Source: Candidatus Handelsmanbacteria bacterium
Lineage (GTDB): Bacteria; Latescibacterota; UBA2968; UBA8231
DNA: 64,000 nucleotides
Assembly: GCA_016867395.1 (NCBI GenBank)
Contig: VGJS01000006.1
Coordinates: 1-64,000 of the forward strand
Direction of reading: 5' to 3'
A program made the position numbers and the translations under genes. The notes beneath the pieces were generated by a model. That model made no database searches and was not told the DNA's origin. It saw nothing but the letters and a program-made list of their open reading frames with translations. This document shows positions 35,835 to 43,234 of this stretch, piece by piece (position 1 is the first letter of the stretch; the number at the start of each line of letters is the position of its first letter).

Positions 35835-37477
35835 ACACCAAGCGCATGGCGGTGCACGCCGCCCTCGTCCTGGGCTGCCTGCTCTTCTCCTTCCCCTTTG
35901 TCTGGCTCCTGGGCACCAGCTTCAAATACGACGAGGAGATCTTCGTGTACCCGCCCAAGTGGGTGCCCGCCTTGCCGGGGGCCAGGCACCACTCGCCCTA
36001 TGTGGCCAGCGAGGAGCAGGTGCCCGCGGAGGTGCGGGGGCGCTGGGCCGAGGTGGAGGGCCGTCTGGAACCGGCGCTGTGGGAGCGGGGCCGGATGCTG
36101 CTGGGGGAGGAGCGGTTGGTGGGCCTGGATGAAGGACAGGTGCGGCTCTTCCTGACCGAGGCCCTCTTTGCCGCGGCTGCCCGCCGGGTATCGCGGGGGG
36201 ATTGGGCGCGGGAGGGGGAGGGCTTTGACGCGGCGGTGCTGGCACGGCTCGACGGGCCCATCGTCCAGGCGGCCTGGGAGGGCATCTACCGGGGGGTGGC
36301 TCTGCGCCTGCCCACGGTGCGGGACACGGACCTCGTGGACCGGCCGGTGGGTACTAGTGAATTGATGAATGCCTGGCAGCCGGTGTCTGGCCAGGTGCGC
36401 TGCCGGCCCGCGGCAGCCGATCGGTCAGTGCGCCTGGACTATGACCTCACCAGCGGCGATCCCGCCATCCTCGAAGCGGTCTTTCCCCTGCCCGTCCCCG
36501 AGGAGCGTTTCCTCAGCCTCACCCTGCCCATGCGCCAGGACCGCTCCTGGAACGGGTTGGTGGTGGAGTTGGAGATGGGGGGAAAGCGCTACGCGCTGCG
36601 CGACGAACTGTACTTGGGACAGCGGCGCTGGCAGGAACTGAGCTTCAAGCTGGAGGAGAAAGACCGCCGCGACGAGCGGGAGTTGGGGGTGTGGCCTTTG
36701 GTGTTGGCTGCGGACCAGGCCGGGGTCTTCGCTCAGTCTGGGCAGGTGCGCCTGCGGCTGTGCCTGGAGCCGGCCTCGGGGTTGGCGGCGCTGTGGCGCA
36801 AGTACAGCTCCAGTTACCGGCAGGCGTACCTGGCCACGCCCCGGCGCTGGAACTACGTGTTCAACAGCACCTTCCTGGTGGCCATGAGCATCGCCGGGCA
36901 GTTGCTGAGCTGCTCGCTGGTGGCCTACGCCTTTGCCCGGCTGCGCTGGCCCGGTCGCGAGGTGCTTTTTGGGGTGCTGCTGGCCACCATGATGCTGCCG
37001 GGCCAGGTGACCATGATCCCGGTCTTCCTCATCTTCAAGAGCCTGGGCTGGTACAACACTCTCAAGACCCTATGGGTGCCCTCCTTCTTCGGCTCGGCCT
37101 TCTTCATCTTCATGCTGCGGCAGTTCATGCGGGCCATCCCCACCGACCTGGAGGACGCTGCCCGCATCGACGGCTGCGGGCCTTTCGGGATCTACTGGCG
37201 CATCATCCTGCCCCTGATCAAGCCGGCCCTGGCCGCGGTGGCCATCTTCACCTTCATGGGCGCCTGGAACGATTTCATGGGCCCCTTGATCTACCTCAAC
37301 GACCAGCGGCTCTATCCCCTGGCGCTGGGCCTTTTCGATTTCCGCAGCCAGCACGGCGGCGAGTACGGCATGCTGATGGCCGCCTCCACTTTGATGACCC
37401 TGCCGGTGATCGGGGTCTTCTTCTTGGCGCAGAAGTACTTCATCCAGGGGGTGACCCTGACCGGGATGAAGGGCTGA
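35831..37477 (+). CDS. MalG-type ABC permease with a large inserted periplasmic domain
   Basis: A 548-residue membrane protein. Residues 1-30 hold the first helix (HAALVLGCLLFSFPFVWLL) and the loop SFKYDEEIFVYPP typical of MalG-like permeases. Instead of the usual short loop, about 280 residues follow before the second helix (near 340): a helical part (about 60-160) and a beta-rich part (RLDYDLTSGDPAI, FLSLTLPMRQDRSWNGLVVELEMGG, YLGQRRWQELSFKLEEKD) that looks like a carbohydrate-binding jelly roll. The standard five helices and EAA loop (LEDAARIDGCGPFGIYWRIILP) follow. Coupled by ATGA to the fusion protein. The insert may capture substrate. Confidence 0.88.
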   Translation: MNTKRMAVHAALVLGCLLFSFPFVWLLGTSFKYDEEIFVYPPKWVPALPGARHHSPYVASEEQVPAEVRGRWAEVEGRLEPALWERGRMLLGEERLVGLDEGQVRLFLTEALFAAAARRVSRGDWAREGEGFDAAVLARLDGPIVQAAWEGIYRGVALRLPTVRDTDLVDRPVGTSELMNAWQPVSGQVRCRPAAADRSVRLDYDLTSGDPAILEAVFPLPVPEERFLSLTLPMRQDRSWNGLVVELEMGGKRYALRDELYLGQRRWQELSFKLEEKDRRDERELGVWPLVLAADQAGVFAQSGQVRLRLCLEPASGLAALWRKYSSSYRQAYLATPRRWNYVFNSTFLVAMSIAGQLLSCSLVAYAFARLRWPGREVLFGVLLATMMLPGQVTMIPVFLIFKSLGWYNTLKTLWVPSFFGSAFFIFMLRQFMRAIPTDLEDAARIDGCGPFGIYWRIILPLIKPALAAVAIFTFMGAWNDFMGPLIYLNDQRLYPLALGLFDFRSQHGGEYGMLMAASTLMTLPVIGVFFLAQKYFIQGVTLTGMKG

Positions 37478-37491
37478 GCCGGCGGCGTCTT

Positions 37492-38640
37492 TCAGGGGGC
37501 GCCGCGGTAGGGCTCCCGCAGGTACTGGTCGGCCAGGTCGTGGCTCTGGAGGTAGTCAGGGCGGGCCTTCACCTGGTGGTACGCGGCCAGGGCCTCGGGT
37601 CGCCGGCCCGCCAGGTCCAGGCACATGCCGCGGCTGAGGGCGGCCAGGGCCACGTAGTGGCGGTCCTCCTCCAGGCCCTGGCCCAGGCTGTCGGCCGCGG
37701 CGAACTCGCCCAGGGCCAGGTCCAGATACCGACGGCGGAAGGCGTCGCGGCCCAGGTAGTAGCGGGCCTCAAGGTGGCCGCGGCGGTGGTAGCCGACCTG
37801 GCCGGCCTGGCTGCGGCGGGCCACCTCGGCGTAGAGAGCGGCGCCCTGCTCCCAGGCCCCGGCGGCGATCATGGCCCGGGCGGTGTGGCGGTGGAAGAGG
37901 GCGTTTTCGGGATAGCGGGCGTGCAGCTCCTGGAAGTAGTCGAGGGCCCGCCGGTCATCTCCTTCAAAGACCCGGTAGATCTGGGCCAGGAAATAGGCGG
38001 CCTCGGCGTGGGCATAGTACCCCTCCTGCGCCACGGTCTGCAACTGCCGCAAACCCCGCTCCTTGTCCCCCCGCTTCATCAACCAGACGATGGGTTTGAC
38101 GATGGGGTAACGCTCGGGCATGGCCTCGACGAAGTAGTCGTAGATCCCCCAGGCGAAGAGCACGTCCTTGTTGGCCGGTTCGAGCTGGTGGATCTGGTCG
38201 AGCAGGGGCAGGCACTTGAGCCCGTCGGCGGCGGCCTGCAGGAACTGGTGCCGGTCGCCCCGCAGCCGGCCGCGGAAGCCCAGGGCCCCGCCCTTGCACA
38301 TCAGCGCGTCAAAGTCGCCCCGCTGTTGGTCCAGCCGGCGGTCGCAGACCTCGACGCACTTCTCCAGCAGGGCGTAGAAGTCCTCGTCGTGGCGGGTGTC
38401 GTCCAGGTCCACCAGCACCCGCCACCAGGTGACCATCGCCAGAAAGAAGTGACCCACCGGGTTGTCGGGCTCGGCGGCGACGATGGCCCCGAAGTACTGA
38501 TCGGCCTCGGCGAAGCGCAGTTGGTAGATCAGGGCTATGCCCTGCTGGAGCCGGGGATCATCGACCCGCAGGGTATGGGGAGGGGTTTGGGCTGCCAGGG
38601 GGGCGCAGAGCGCCAGGCAAAGCAGGAGCGCTCCCTTCAC
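37492..38640 (-). CDS. exported TPR-repeat protein
   Basis: A 382-residue protein with a signal peptide (GALLLCLALCAPLAAQ). The rest is helical with tetratricopeptide-like units, e.g. QQGIALIYQLRFAEADQYFG, ALDYFQELHARYPENALF and YYLGRDAFRRRYLDLALGEF. It should be a periplasmic or envelope scaffold. The GTG start at 38640 overlaps the stop of the cytochrome lipoprotein gene (GTGA), so they are coupled. Function beyond scaffolding is unknown. Confidence 0.78.
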   Translation of the reverse strand: MKGALLLCLALCAPLAAQTPPHTLRVDDPRLQQGIALIYQLRFAEADQYFGAIVAAEPDNPVGHFFLAMVTWWRVLVDLDDTRHDEDFYALLEKCVEVCDRRLDQQRGDFDALMCKGGALGFRGRLRGDRHQFLQAAADGLKCLPLLDQIHQLEPANKDVLFAWGIYDYFVEAMPERYPIVKPIVWLMKRGDKERGLRQLQTVAQEGYYAHAEAAYFLAQIYRVFEGDDRRALDYFQELHARYPENALFHRHTARAMIAAGAWEQGAALYAEVARRSQAGQVGYHRRGHLEARYYLGRDAFRRRYLDLALGEFAAADSLGQGLEEDRHYVALAALSRGMCLDLAGRRPEALAAYHQVKARPDYLQSHDLADQYLREPYRGAP

Positions 38641-38930
38641 CGCGCTCCCTGGGCGTGGCGGCGCAGGTAGGTGAGGATCTCCTGCTCTTCGGCGGAGGAG
38701 GGCAGGGGCGAACCCTGGCGGCGCATCAGTTCCATCATGCGTTTGTTCTGGAGTTCCCAGTACTGGGCGCCCCCGCGCTTGGGCGGGATGGGGTCGTGGC
38801 AGCCCTTGCCCGAGCAGTACTGGGCGTAGAGTTTGGCCGGCCGGCTTTCGGGCTCGGGGAGTCTGGCCCTGCAACTGAGGACCAGCAGGAGGCCAGCGGT
38901 GGCGAGGCAGAGCAGGGGCAGCCTGGGCAT
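38637..38930 (-). CDS. c-type cytochrome lipoprotein with CX4CH haem motif
   Basis: A 97-residue protein with a lipoprotein signal (LLCLATAGLLLVLSC, lipobox Cys 20). The haem-binding motif is C39-S-G-K-G-C44-H45, i.e. CX4CH in place of CXXCH. Downstream residues (ELQNKRMMELM, then EEQEILTYLRRHA) match a family of small monohaem cytochromes that carry a Met ligand and a C-terminal ILxYLQRHA helix. Expected to sit at the outer leaflet of a membrane and carry electrons. It is coupled to the TPR gene. Confidence 0.65.
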   Translation of the reverse strand: MPRLPLLCLATAGLLLVLSCRARLPEPESRPAKLYAQYCSGKGCHDPIPPKRGGAQYWELQNKRMMELMRRQGSPLPSSAEEQEILTYLRRHAQGAR

Positions 38931-38958
38931 GGGCAGTCGGAGAGGAGGCGGGTCGGTT

Positions 38959-38987
38959 TTGCCCCGGAACGGGACGAGCGTTAAAAT
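38959..38987 (+). promoter_or_regulatory. promoter placing the transcription start at the next ATG
   Basis: TTGCCC (38959-38964), 17 bases, TAAAAT (38982-38987). The ATG at 38996 is 8 bases after the -10 box, with no Shine-Dalgarno sequence between, so the mRNA would be leaderless. Confidence 0.45.
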
Positions 38988-38995
38988 ATAACAAT

Positions 38996-40372
38996 ATGGA
39001 ATACGAAGTCATCGTCATCGGGGGAGGGTCGGCAGGGTACGCGGCGGCGCGCACTGCGGCGGCGGCCGGCGCCGGGGTGGCCATCGTCGACCCGGGCCCG
39101 CTGGGCGGGCTGTGTATCCTGCGCGGCTGCATGCCGAGCAAGGCCATCCTGCGCTCAGCCGAGGTGATGGGGCTGATGCGGCGGGCCGGCGAGTTCGGGC
39201 TGCACCCGGTGGAGGCGCGGGCCGACCTGGGGGCCATCGTCGCCCGCAAGGAGCGGCTGGTGCGCGAATTCGCCGAGTACCGCATCGGGCAGTTGCGCGA
39301 CCCGCGCTTCACCTTGTACGAGGAGCCGGCCCGCTTCCTCTCGCCCCACCAGGTGCAGGTGGGGGCGCGGGTGCTCCAGGGCAAGCGCTTCGTCATCGCC
39401 ACGGGTTCGACCGTGCGCCACCTGGCCTTGCCGGGGCTGGACCAGGCCGGCCATATCACCAGCGACCAGGCCCTCGAACTGCGCCAGCAGTCCGCCTCCA
39501 TGCTGGTGCTGGGCGGGGGGGCCGTGGCCTTGGAGCTGGCGCAGTTCTTCCAGCGCATCGGCACCCGCGTCACCCTCATCCAGCGCCACCACCATGTGTT
39601 GTCGTGGCTCGACGAGGACCTGGCCCGTCCCGTGGAGGAACAGTTCCGCGCCGAGGGCATGGAGGTGTACACCGGCACCCAGCTTCACCGCTTCAGCCGC
39701 CAGGAGGGGGTGCGCACGGCCTACTTCTCCCACCAGGGCCGGGAGCGCAGCGCCAGCGCCGAGGGGATCCTGCAGGCTCTGGGGCGCAAGCCCTGCGTGG
39801 AGGGGCTGGGACTAGAGGCGGCGGGGGTCCACCTCGAGCACGGCGCCGTCCAGGTGGACGAAGGGATGCGCACCAACCAGCCGCACATCTTCGCCGCCGG
39901 CGACGTGGTCGGCCAGCAGGAGATCGTCCACGTGGCCATCCACCAGGGCGAGGTGGCCGGGCACAACGCGGCCCGCCCGGCGGCGCCGGCCCAGAAGGCG
40001 GACCCGCGCCAATCGCAGCTCTTGGTGGTGTTCACCGACCCGGAGGTGGCCAGCGTCGGTCTCACCGAGAAGGCCTGCCAGGCCGAGGACATCCCCTACC
40101 TGGCGGCCTCCTATCCCTTTGCCGACCACGGCAAGGCCCTTTGCCAGGGGGCGCCCCACGGGCTGGTGAAACTGCTGTGCCGGCCGCGCACCGGCGAGGT
40201 GATCGGCGGGCATATCACCGGGCCGGAGGGCGGCGAGCTGATCCACGAGCTGGTCGCCCTCATGCACTTTGGCGGCACAGTGCACGACCTGCTGCGCATG
40301 CCGCACTACCATCCCACCCTGGCCGAGATCCTCACCTATCCGGCCGAGGAACTGGCGGGGCAACTGGGCTGA
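38996..40372 (+). CDS. dihydrolipoamide dehydrogenase/mercuric-reductase-like flavoprotein
   Basis: A 458-residue FAD-dependent disulfide oxidoreductase. FAD site: IVIGGGSAGYAAART; redox pair C40 and C45 in GGLCILRGCMPSK; NAD site LVLGGGAVALELAQF; second FAD motif IFAAGDVVG; catalytic H439-P-T-x-x-E444 near the C-terminus. It reads as a pyridine nucleotide-disulfide oxidoreductase; without pyruvate-dehydrogenase partners nearby, the physiological disulfide is unknown. It is divergent from the cytochrome lipoprotein. The ATG has no Shine-Dalgarno sequence. Confidence 0.88.
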   Translation: MEYEVIVIGGGSAGYAAARTAAAAGAGVAIVDPGPLGGLCILRGCMPSKAILRSAEVMGLMRRAGEFGLHPVEARADLGAIVARKERLVREFAEYRIGQLRDPRFTLYEEPARFLSPHQVQVGARVLQGKRFVIATGSTVRHLALPGLDQAGHITSDQALELRQQSASMLVLGGGAVALELAQFFQRIGTRVTLIQRHHHVLSWLDEDLARPVEEQFRAEGMEVYTGTQLHRFSRQEGVRTAYFSHQGRERSASAEGILQALGRKPCVEGLGLEAAGVHLEHGAVQVDEGMRTNQPHIFAAGDVVGQQEIVHVAIHQGEVAGHNAARPAAPAQKADPRQSQLLVVFTDPEVASVGLTEKACQAEDIPYLAASYPFADHGKALCQGAPHGLVKLLCRPRTGEVIGGHITGPEGGELIHELVALMHFGGTVHDLLRMPHYHPTLAEILTYPAEELAGQLG

Positions 40373-40377
40373 GACGG

Positions 40378-40500
40378 CCCAGCGGCGCCGGCACCTTGAG
40401 CCGCAATTCCTCCACCAGCGTATAGACCACCGGCACCAGCACCAGGGGTCAGCAGGCCGCCGATGAGGACCACGGCCATGCCCGAGGCATCTCGTTGCCC
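40378..40500 (-). pseudogene. C-terminal remnant of an RND efflux transporter
   Basis: On the minus strand the end of an AcrB/HAE1-type pump can be read across three frames: GPGNEMP, then ASGMAVVLIGGLLT, then LVLVPVVYTLVEELR. This order matches the last transmembrane helix and tail of the family (GSEASRAMAVVLIGGLLTS...LVVPVVYTLVEE). About 40 residues of a roughly 1000-residue protein survive with two frameshifts. The remainder is gone. Confidence 0.55.
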
Positions 40501-40542
40501 GGGCCCAGGCTCAGGTTCGGGCGGCAGCCCGGCAAAGCGGGA

Positions 40543-41595
40543 TCAGGGCTGGTGCTTGAGGCGGCCGTCGGGGTGATAAGCGCCGTATTTCCAGGCGGTT
40601 TCGACCATGGTACGGATGTTGTCGGGAGGGGTGTTGTATCCCAGGGCACAGCCTGGCCCCAGGATGAGTCCGCCGCCGGGGGCCAGGATGCCGAGGGCCT
40701 CGTGGGCGGCATCCTCGACCTCCTGCGGCTCGCTGGCCAGCCAGAGCAGTTCCGGGTTGACAGGGCCCAACAGAGTGGCCTTGCCGCGCAGGGTTTCCTT
40801 GGCGCGGCGCAGGTCGGTCTTGCAGTCGAGTTCGAGGATGGGGGCGCCGGTGGCGACCATCTCCCCAAGGATGGGGGTGGCGTCGCCGCAGATGTGCAGG
40901 GCGGCCGCGAAGTCGGGGCAGCTCACCGTCTGGATGAAGCGGCGCTCGTAGGGCTGCTCGACGCGGCGGTACAGATCGGGGCTCAGCAGCGAAACCCCCA
41001 GCCCGCCGGTGGCCGTGCCGTGGGCGCCGGCCTCCCTGAGGGGCAGGGCATAGCGGACCTGCACCCGGACGCAGAAGTCGAGCAGCTGGTGGATGAGCTC
41101 GGGCTTTTCGAAGGTGGCCAGGTCGAGGACGAAGCGCTCGTACCCGCGCAGGGCCATGGCCAGTGCCCCCGGGCCCTGGTCGGCCCGGCCCACGATGAAC
41201 ACCCGGTCGCCCAGTTCCCGGGAGAGGAGGCGCACAGCCTTGAGCACCTGGTCCATGGGCGGGGTGGTGAAGGAATCGGGCACCTCGAGCCTTCCGATCC
41301 CTTCGAGTCCTCCGGCCAGCACGTGTTCGGCCACCTGCGGGGGGCCATCGTCGAAGTACTCCACCCCGCAGCCGCAGGCCTGGGCCACCACCCCGTTCTC
41401 GACCAGCAGCATGTCCTGGCCAAAGTCCCGCCAGAATTTGAGCTGGGCTTCGGCCAACAGGTCGCCATCCTGCAGGGCCGGGGCCATGGGCAGGCCGGCG
41501 TAGTGCAGGGTGACCAGGAAGTTGTGCAGGTCCACTGGTACCCGGTCGGGGATCTGGTGCCGGATGGCTGCCTGGCAGCGCTCCAGGGAGGTCAT
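40543..41595 (-). CDS. uroporphyrinogen-decarboxylase-family / MtaA-like methyltransferase
   Basis: A 350-residue TIM-barrel protein starting at ATG 41595 (TSLERCQAAIRHQIPDRVPVD). It has HICGDATPILGEM followed by a Cys in ILELDCKTDL: the H-x-C ... C zinc site seen in MtaA/MtbA-type corrinoid methyltransferases, not in haem-pathway HemE. N-terminal PDRVPVDLHNFLV replaces the PVWxMRQAGR signature of HemE. It probably transfers a methyl group or acts in demethylation. Two hairpins separate it from the inositol-phosphate synthase upstream. Confidence 0.8.
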   Translation of the reverse strand: MTSLERCQAAIRHQIPDRVPVDLHNFLVTLHYAGLPMAPALQDGDLLAEAQLKFWRDFGQDMLLVENGVVAQACGCGVEYFDDGPPQVAEHVLAGGLEGIGRLEVPDSFTTPPMDQVLKAVRLLSRELGDRVFIVGRADQGPGALAMALRGYERFVLDLATFEKPELIHQLLDFCVRVQVRYALPLREAGAHGTATGGLGVSLLSPDLYRRVEQPYERRFIQTVSCPDFAAALHICGDATPILGEMVATGAPILELDCKTDLRRAKETLRGKATLLGPVNPELLWLASEPQEVEDAAHEALGILAPGGGLILGPGCALGYNTPPDNIRTMVETAWKYGAYHPDGRLKHQP

Positions 41596-41696
41596 CTGGG
41601 TACTGGAGGGAGTCACTGGCTTTACCCGCGTGCCGTCAAGGGGTGCTGAGTTGCCGTCGGAAACTGAACACCGCTCGCCTTTCTCAAGGCGCGCCC

Positions 41697-41725
41697 CGCC
41701 GCACCCCAATGTATGGGGTGCGGCG
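41697..41725. repeat. perfect hairpin 1 (12-bp stem)
   Basis: CGCCGCACCCCA - ATGTA - TGGGGTGCGGCG. No T-run follows on either strand, so this is not a standard rho-independent terminator. It shares the core CCCCA-N5-TGGGG with the hairpin at 41761-41787. Confidence 0.75.
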
Positions 41726-41760
41726 TAGTACACGCTGCCCTTCCCCAAGCCCCTTCGCCG

Positions 41761-41787
41761 GCAACGCCCCATGCATTGGGGCGTTGC
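41761..41787. repeat. perfect hairpin 2 (11-bp stem)
   Basis: GCAACGCCCCA - TGCAT - TGGGGCGTTGC, 4 bases after the stop codon of the inositol-phosphate synthase gene. It resembles hairpin 1 in the CCCCA/TGGGG core and five-base loop, but the outer stem differs by compensating changes. Confidence 0.75.
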
Positions 41788-41790
41788 GCC

Positions 41791-43104
41791 TCAGTCGTAG
41801 TACTCCTGCCCCAAGTGGGTGATCAGGTCCTCGCCCATGAGGAAGCGCAGGGTATTCTTGAGCTTCATCGACTGGATGAAGAGGTCGTGCTCGGGGTACA
41901 ACTCCGGGGCGGTCATCGGGCTCTTGAAGAAGAAGGAGAGCCACTCCTGGATGCCCTTCCAGCCGGCGCGCTGGGCCAGGTCGGAAAAGAGGACCAGGTC
42001 CAGGACCAGGGGGGCGGCCAGGATGCTGTCGCGGCAGAGGAAATCCACCTTGATCTGCATGGGGTAACCCAGCCAGCCGAAGATGTCGATGTTGTCCCAG
42101 CCCTCCTTCTCGTCGCCCCTGGGCGGATAGTAGTTGATCCGCACCTTGTGGTAGACATCCTTGTATAGCTCGGGGTAGAGATGGGGCTGGAGGATGTACT
42201 CCAGCACTCCGAGCTTGCTCTCTTCCTTGGTCTTGAAGGAGTCGGGGTCGTCGAGGATCTCGCCGTCGCGGTTGCCCAGGATGTTGGTGGAGTACCAGCC
42301 CCGCAGGCCCAGCATCCGCGCCTTGAAGGCCGGGGCCAGCACGGTCTTCATCAGGGTCTGGCCGGTCTTGAAGTCCTTGCCGCAGATGGGGGCACCCTTC
42401 AGCTTGGCCAGTTCGATCATGGCGGGGAGGTCCACCGTGAGGTTGGGCGCCCCGTTGATGAAGGGGATGCCCTCGCTTAGGGCGACATAGGCGTAGATCA
42501 TGCTGGGGGCGATGCCCTGGTGGTTGTCCTTGAGGCCCTGCTCGAAGGCCTCGATGCTCTGGTGTACGGGCTGGGGTTCGAGGAAGATCTCGGTGCTGCC
42601 GCACCAGATCATCACCAGCCGCTCCAGCTTATTGTCGGCCTTGAAGCGGTGGATATCCTCCCGCACCTGCTGGGCCAGGTCCCACTTGGTCTTGGCCTGC
42701 TTGATGTGGGAGCCTTCGAGCCGGCGCACGTAGCTGCGGTCGAAAGCCGCTTTCCAGGGTTTGATGGGGGCGAGGTGATCCTTGAGGGCGTTGAGGGTGT
42801 CCTTCTGTAGAACTCCGGCGTGGGAGGCGGCCTCGTACACGTTGTCGGCAAAGACGTCCCAGCCGCCAAAGACCAGGTCGTCCAGGCCGGCCAGGGGCAC
42901 GAAGTCCTTGATCAGCGGGGTGCGGTTCTCGGTGCGTTTGCCCAGGCGTATGGTGCCCATCTGGGTGATGGAGCCGATGGGCTGGCCCAAGCCGGCTTTG
43001 ACGGCTTCGACCCCGGCGATGAAGGTGGTGGCCACGGCGCCCATGCCGGGCATCAGCACGCCCAGCTTGCCGGCGGGCTTTTCGAGTTTGGCGGGTCGGT
43101 TCAT
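41791..43104 (-). CDS. ino1: myo-inositol-1-phosphate synthase
   Basis: A 437-residue NAD-dependent isomerase converting D-glucose 6-phosphate to 1D-myo-inositol 3-phosphate. NAD motif LGVLMPGMGAVATTFIAG; core active-site segments IWCGSTEIF, PFINGAPNLTVD, GAPICGKDFKTGQT, WYSTNILGNRDGEIL, and SKLGVLEYIL. These match the bacterial/archaeal MIPS family. Inositol phosphate may feed phosphatidylinositol or compatible-solute synthesis; no partner gene is in the window. A promoter and a palindromic operator lie upstream, shared with the divergent LysR regulator. Confidence 0.93.
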   Translation of the reverse strand: MNRPAKLEKPAGKLGVLMPGMGAVATTFIAGVEAVKAGLGQPIGSITQMGTIRLGKRTENRTPLIKDFVPLAGLDDLVFGGWDVFADNVYEAASHAGVLQKDTLNALKDHLAPIKPWKAAFDRSYVRRLEGSHIKQAKTKWDLAQQVREDIHRFKADNKLERLVMIWCGSTEIFLEPQPVHQSIEAFEQGLKDNHQGIAPSMIYAYVALSEGIPFINGAPNLTVDLPAMIELAKLKGAPICGKDFKTGQTLMKTVLAPAFKARMLGLRGWYSTNILGNRDGEILDDPDSFKTKEESKLGVLEYILQPHLYPELYKDVYHKVRINYYPPRGDEKEGWDNIDIFGWLGYPMQIKVDFLCRDSILAAPLVLDLVLFSDLAQRAGWKGIQEWLSFFFKSPMTAPELYPEHDLFIQSMKLKNTLRFLMGEDLITHLGQEYYD

Positions 43105-43155
43105 AGGAGGGATTCCCGGTGTGGGTGTGAGGAACGGATGGCGGAGGATGCTTAA

Positions 43156-43184
43156 AACATAGCCTATCCCATCCATTAGGCCAA
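43156..43184 (-). promoter_or_regulatory. promoter for the inositol-phosphate synthase gene
   Basis: On the minus strand TTGGCC (43184-43179) and TATGTT (43161-43156) are exactly 17 bases apart. The -35 box touches the palindrome at 43184-43207, the usual arrangement for a LysR-type activator. Confidence 0.6.
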
Positions 43185-43207
43185 TGAATAATAGTTATAT
43201 TATTCAT
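43184..43207. promoter_or_regulatory. palindromic operator between ino1 and lysR
   Basis: ATGAATAATA - GTTA - TATTATTCAT is a perfect 10-bp inverted repeat in an otherwise GC-rich region. It contains the T-N11-A type symmetry used by LysR regulators and lies 28 bases before the LysR start codon, so it could mediate both activation of ino1 and autoregulation. Confidence 0.65.
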
Positions 43208-43234
43208 AGATGATGCCTATGGAAGGAGGGCCGC

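Noticed and set aside
37492-39678. A 728-codon minus-strand open frame that runs on across the cytochrome and flavoprotein genes
   Set aside because: Only its last 382 codons form a TPR protein with a signal peptide. The upstream part is antisense to the well-supported dihydrolipoamide-dehydrogenase-like gene and is a GC-rich shadow frame.
41697-41787. Rho-independent terminators
   Set aside because: Neither hairpin is followed by a T-run on either strand.
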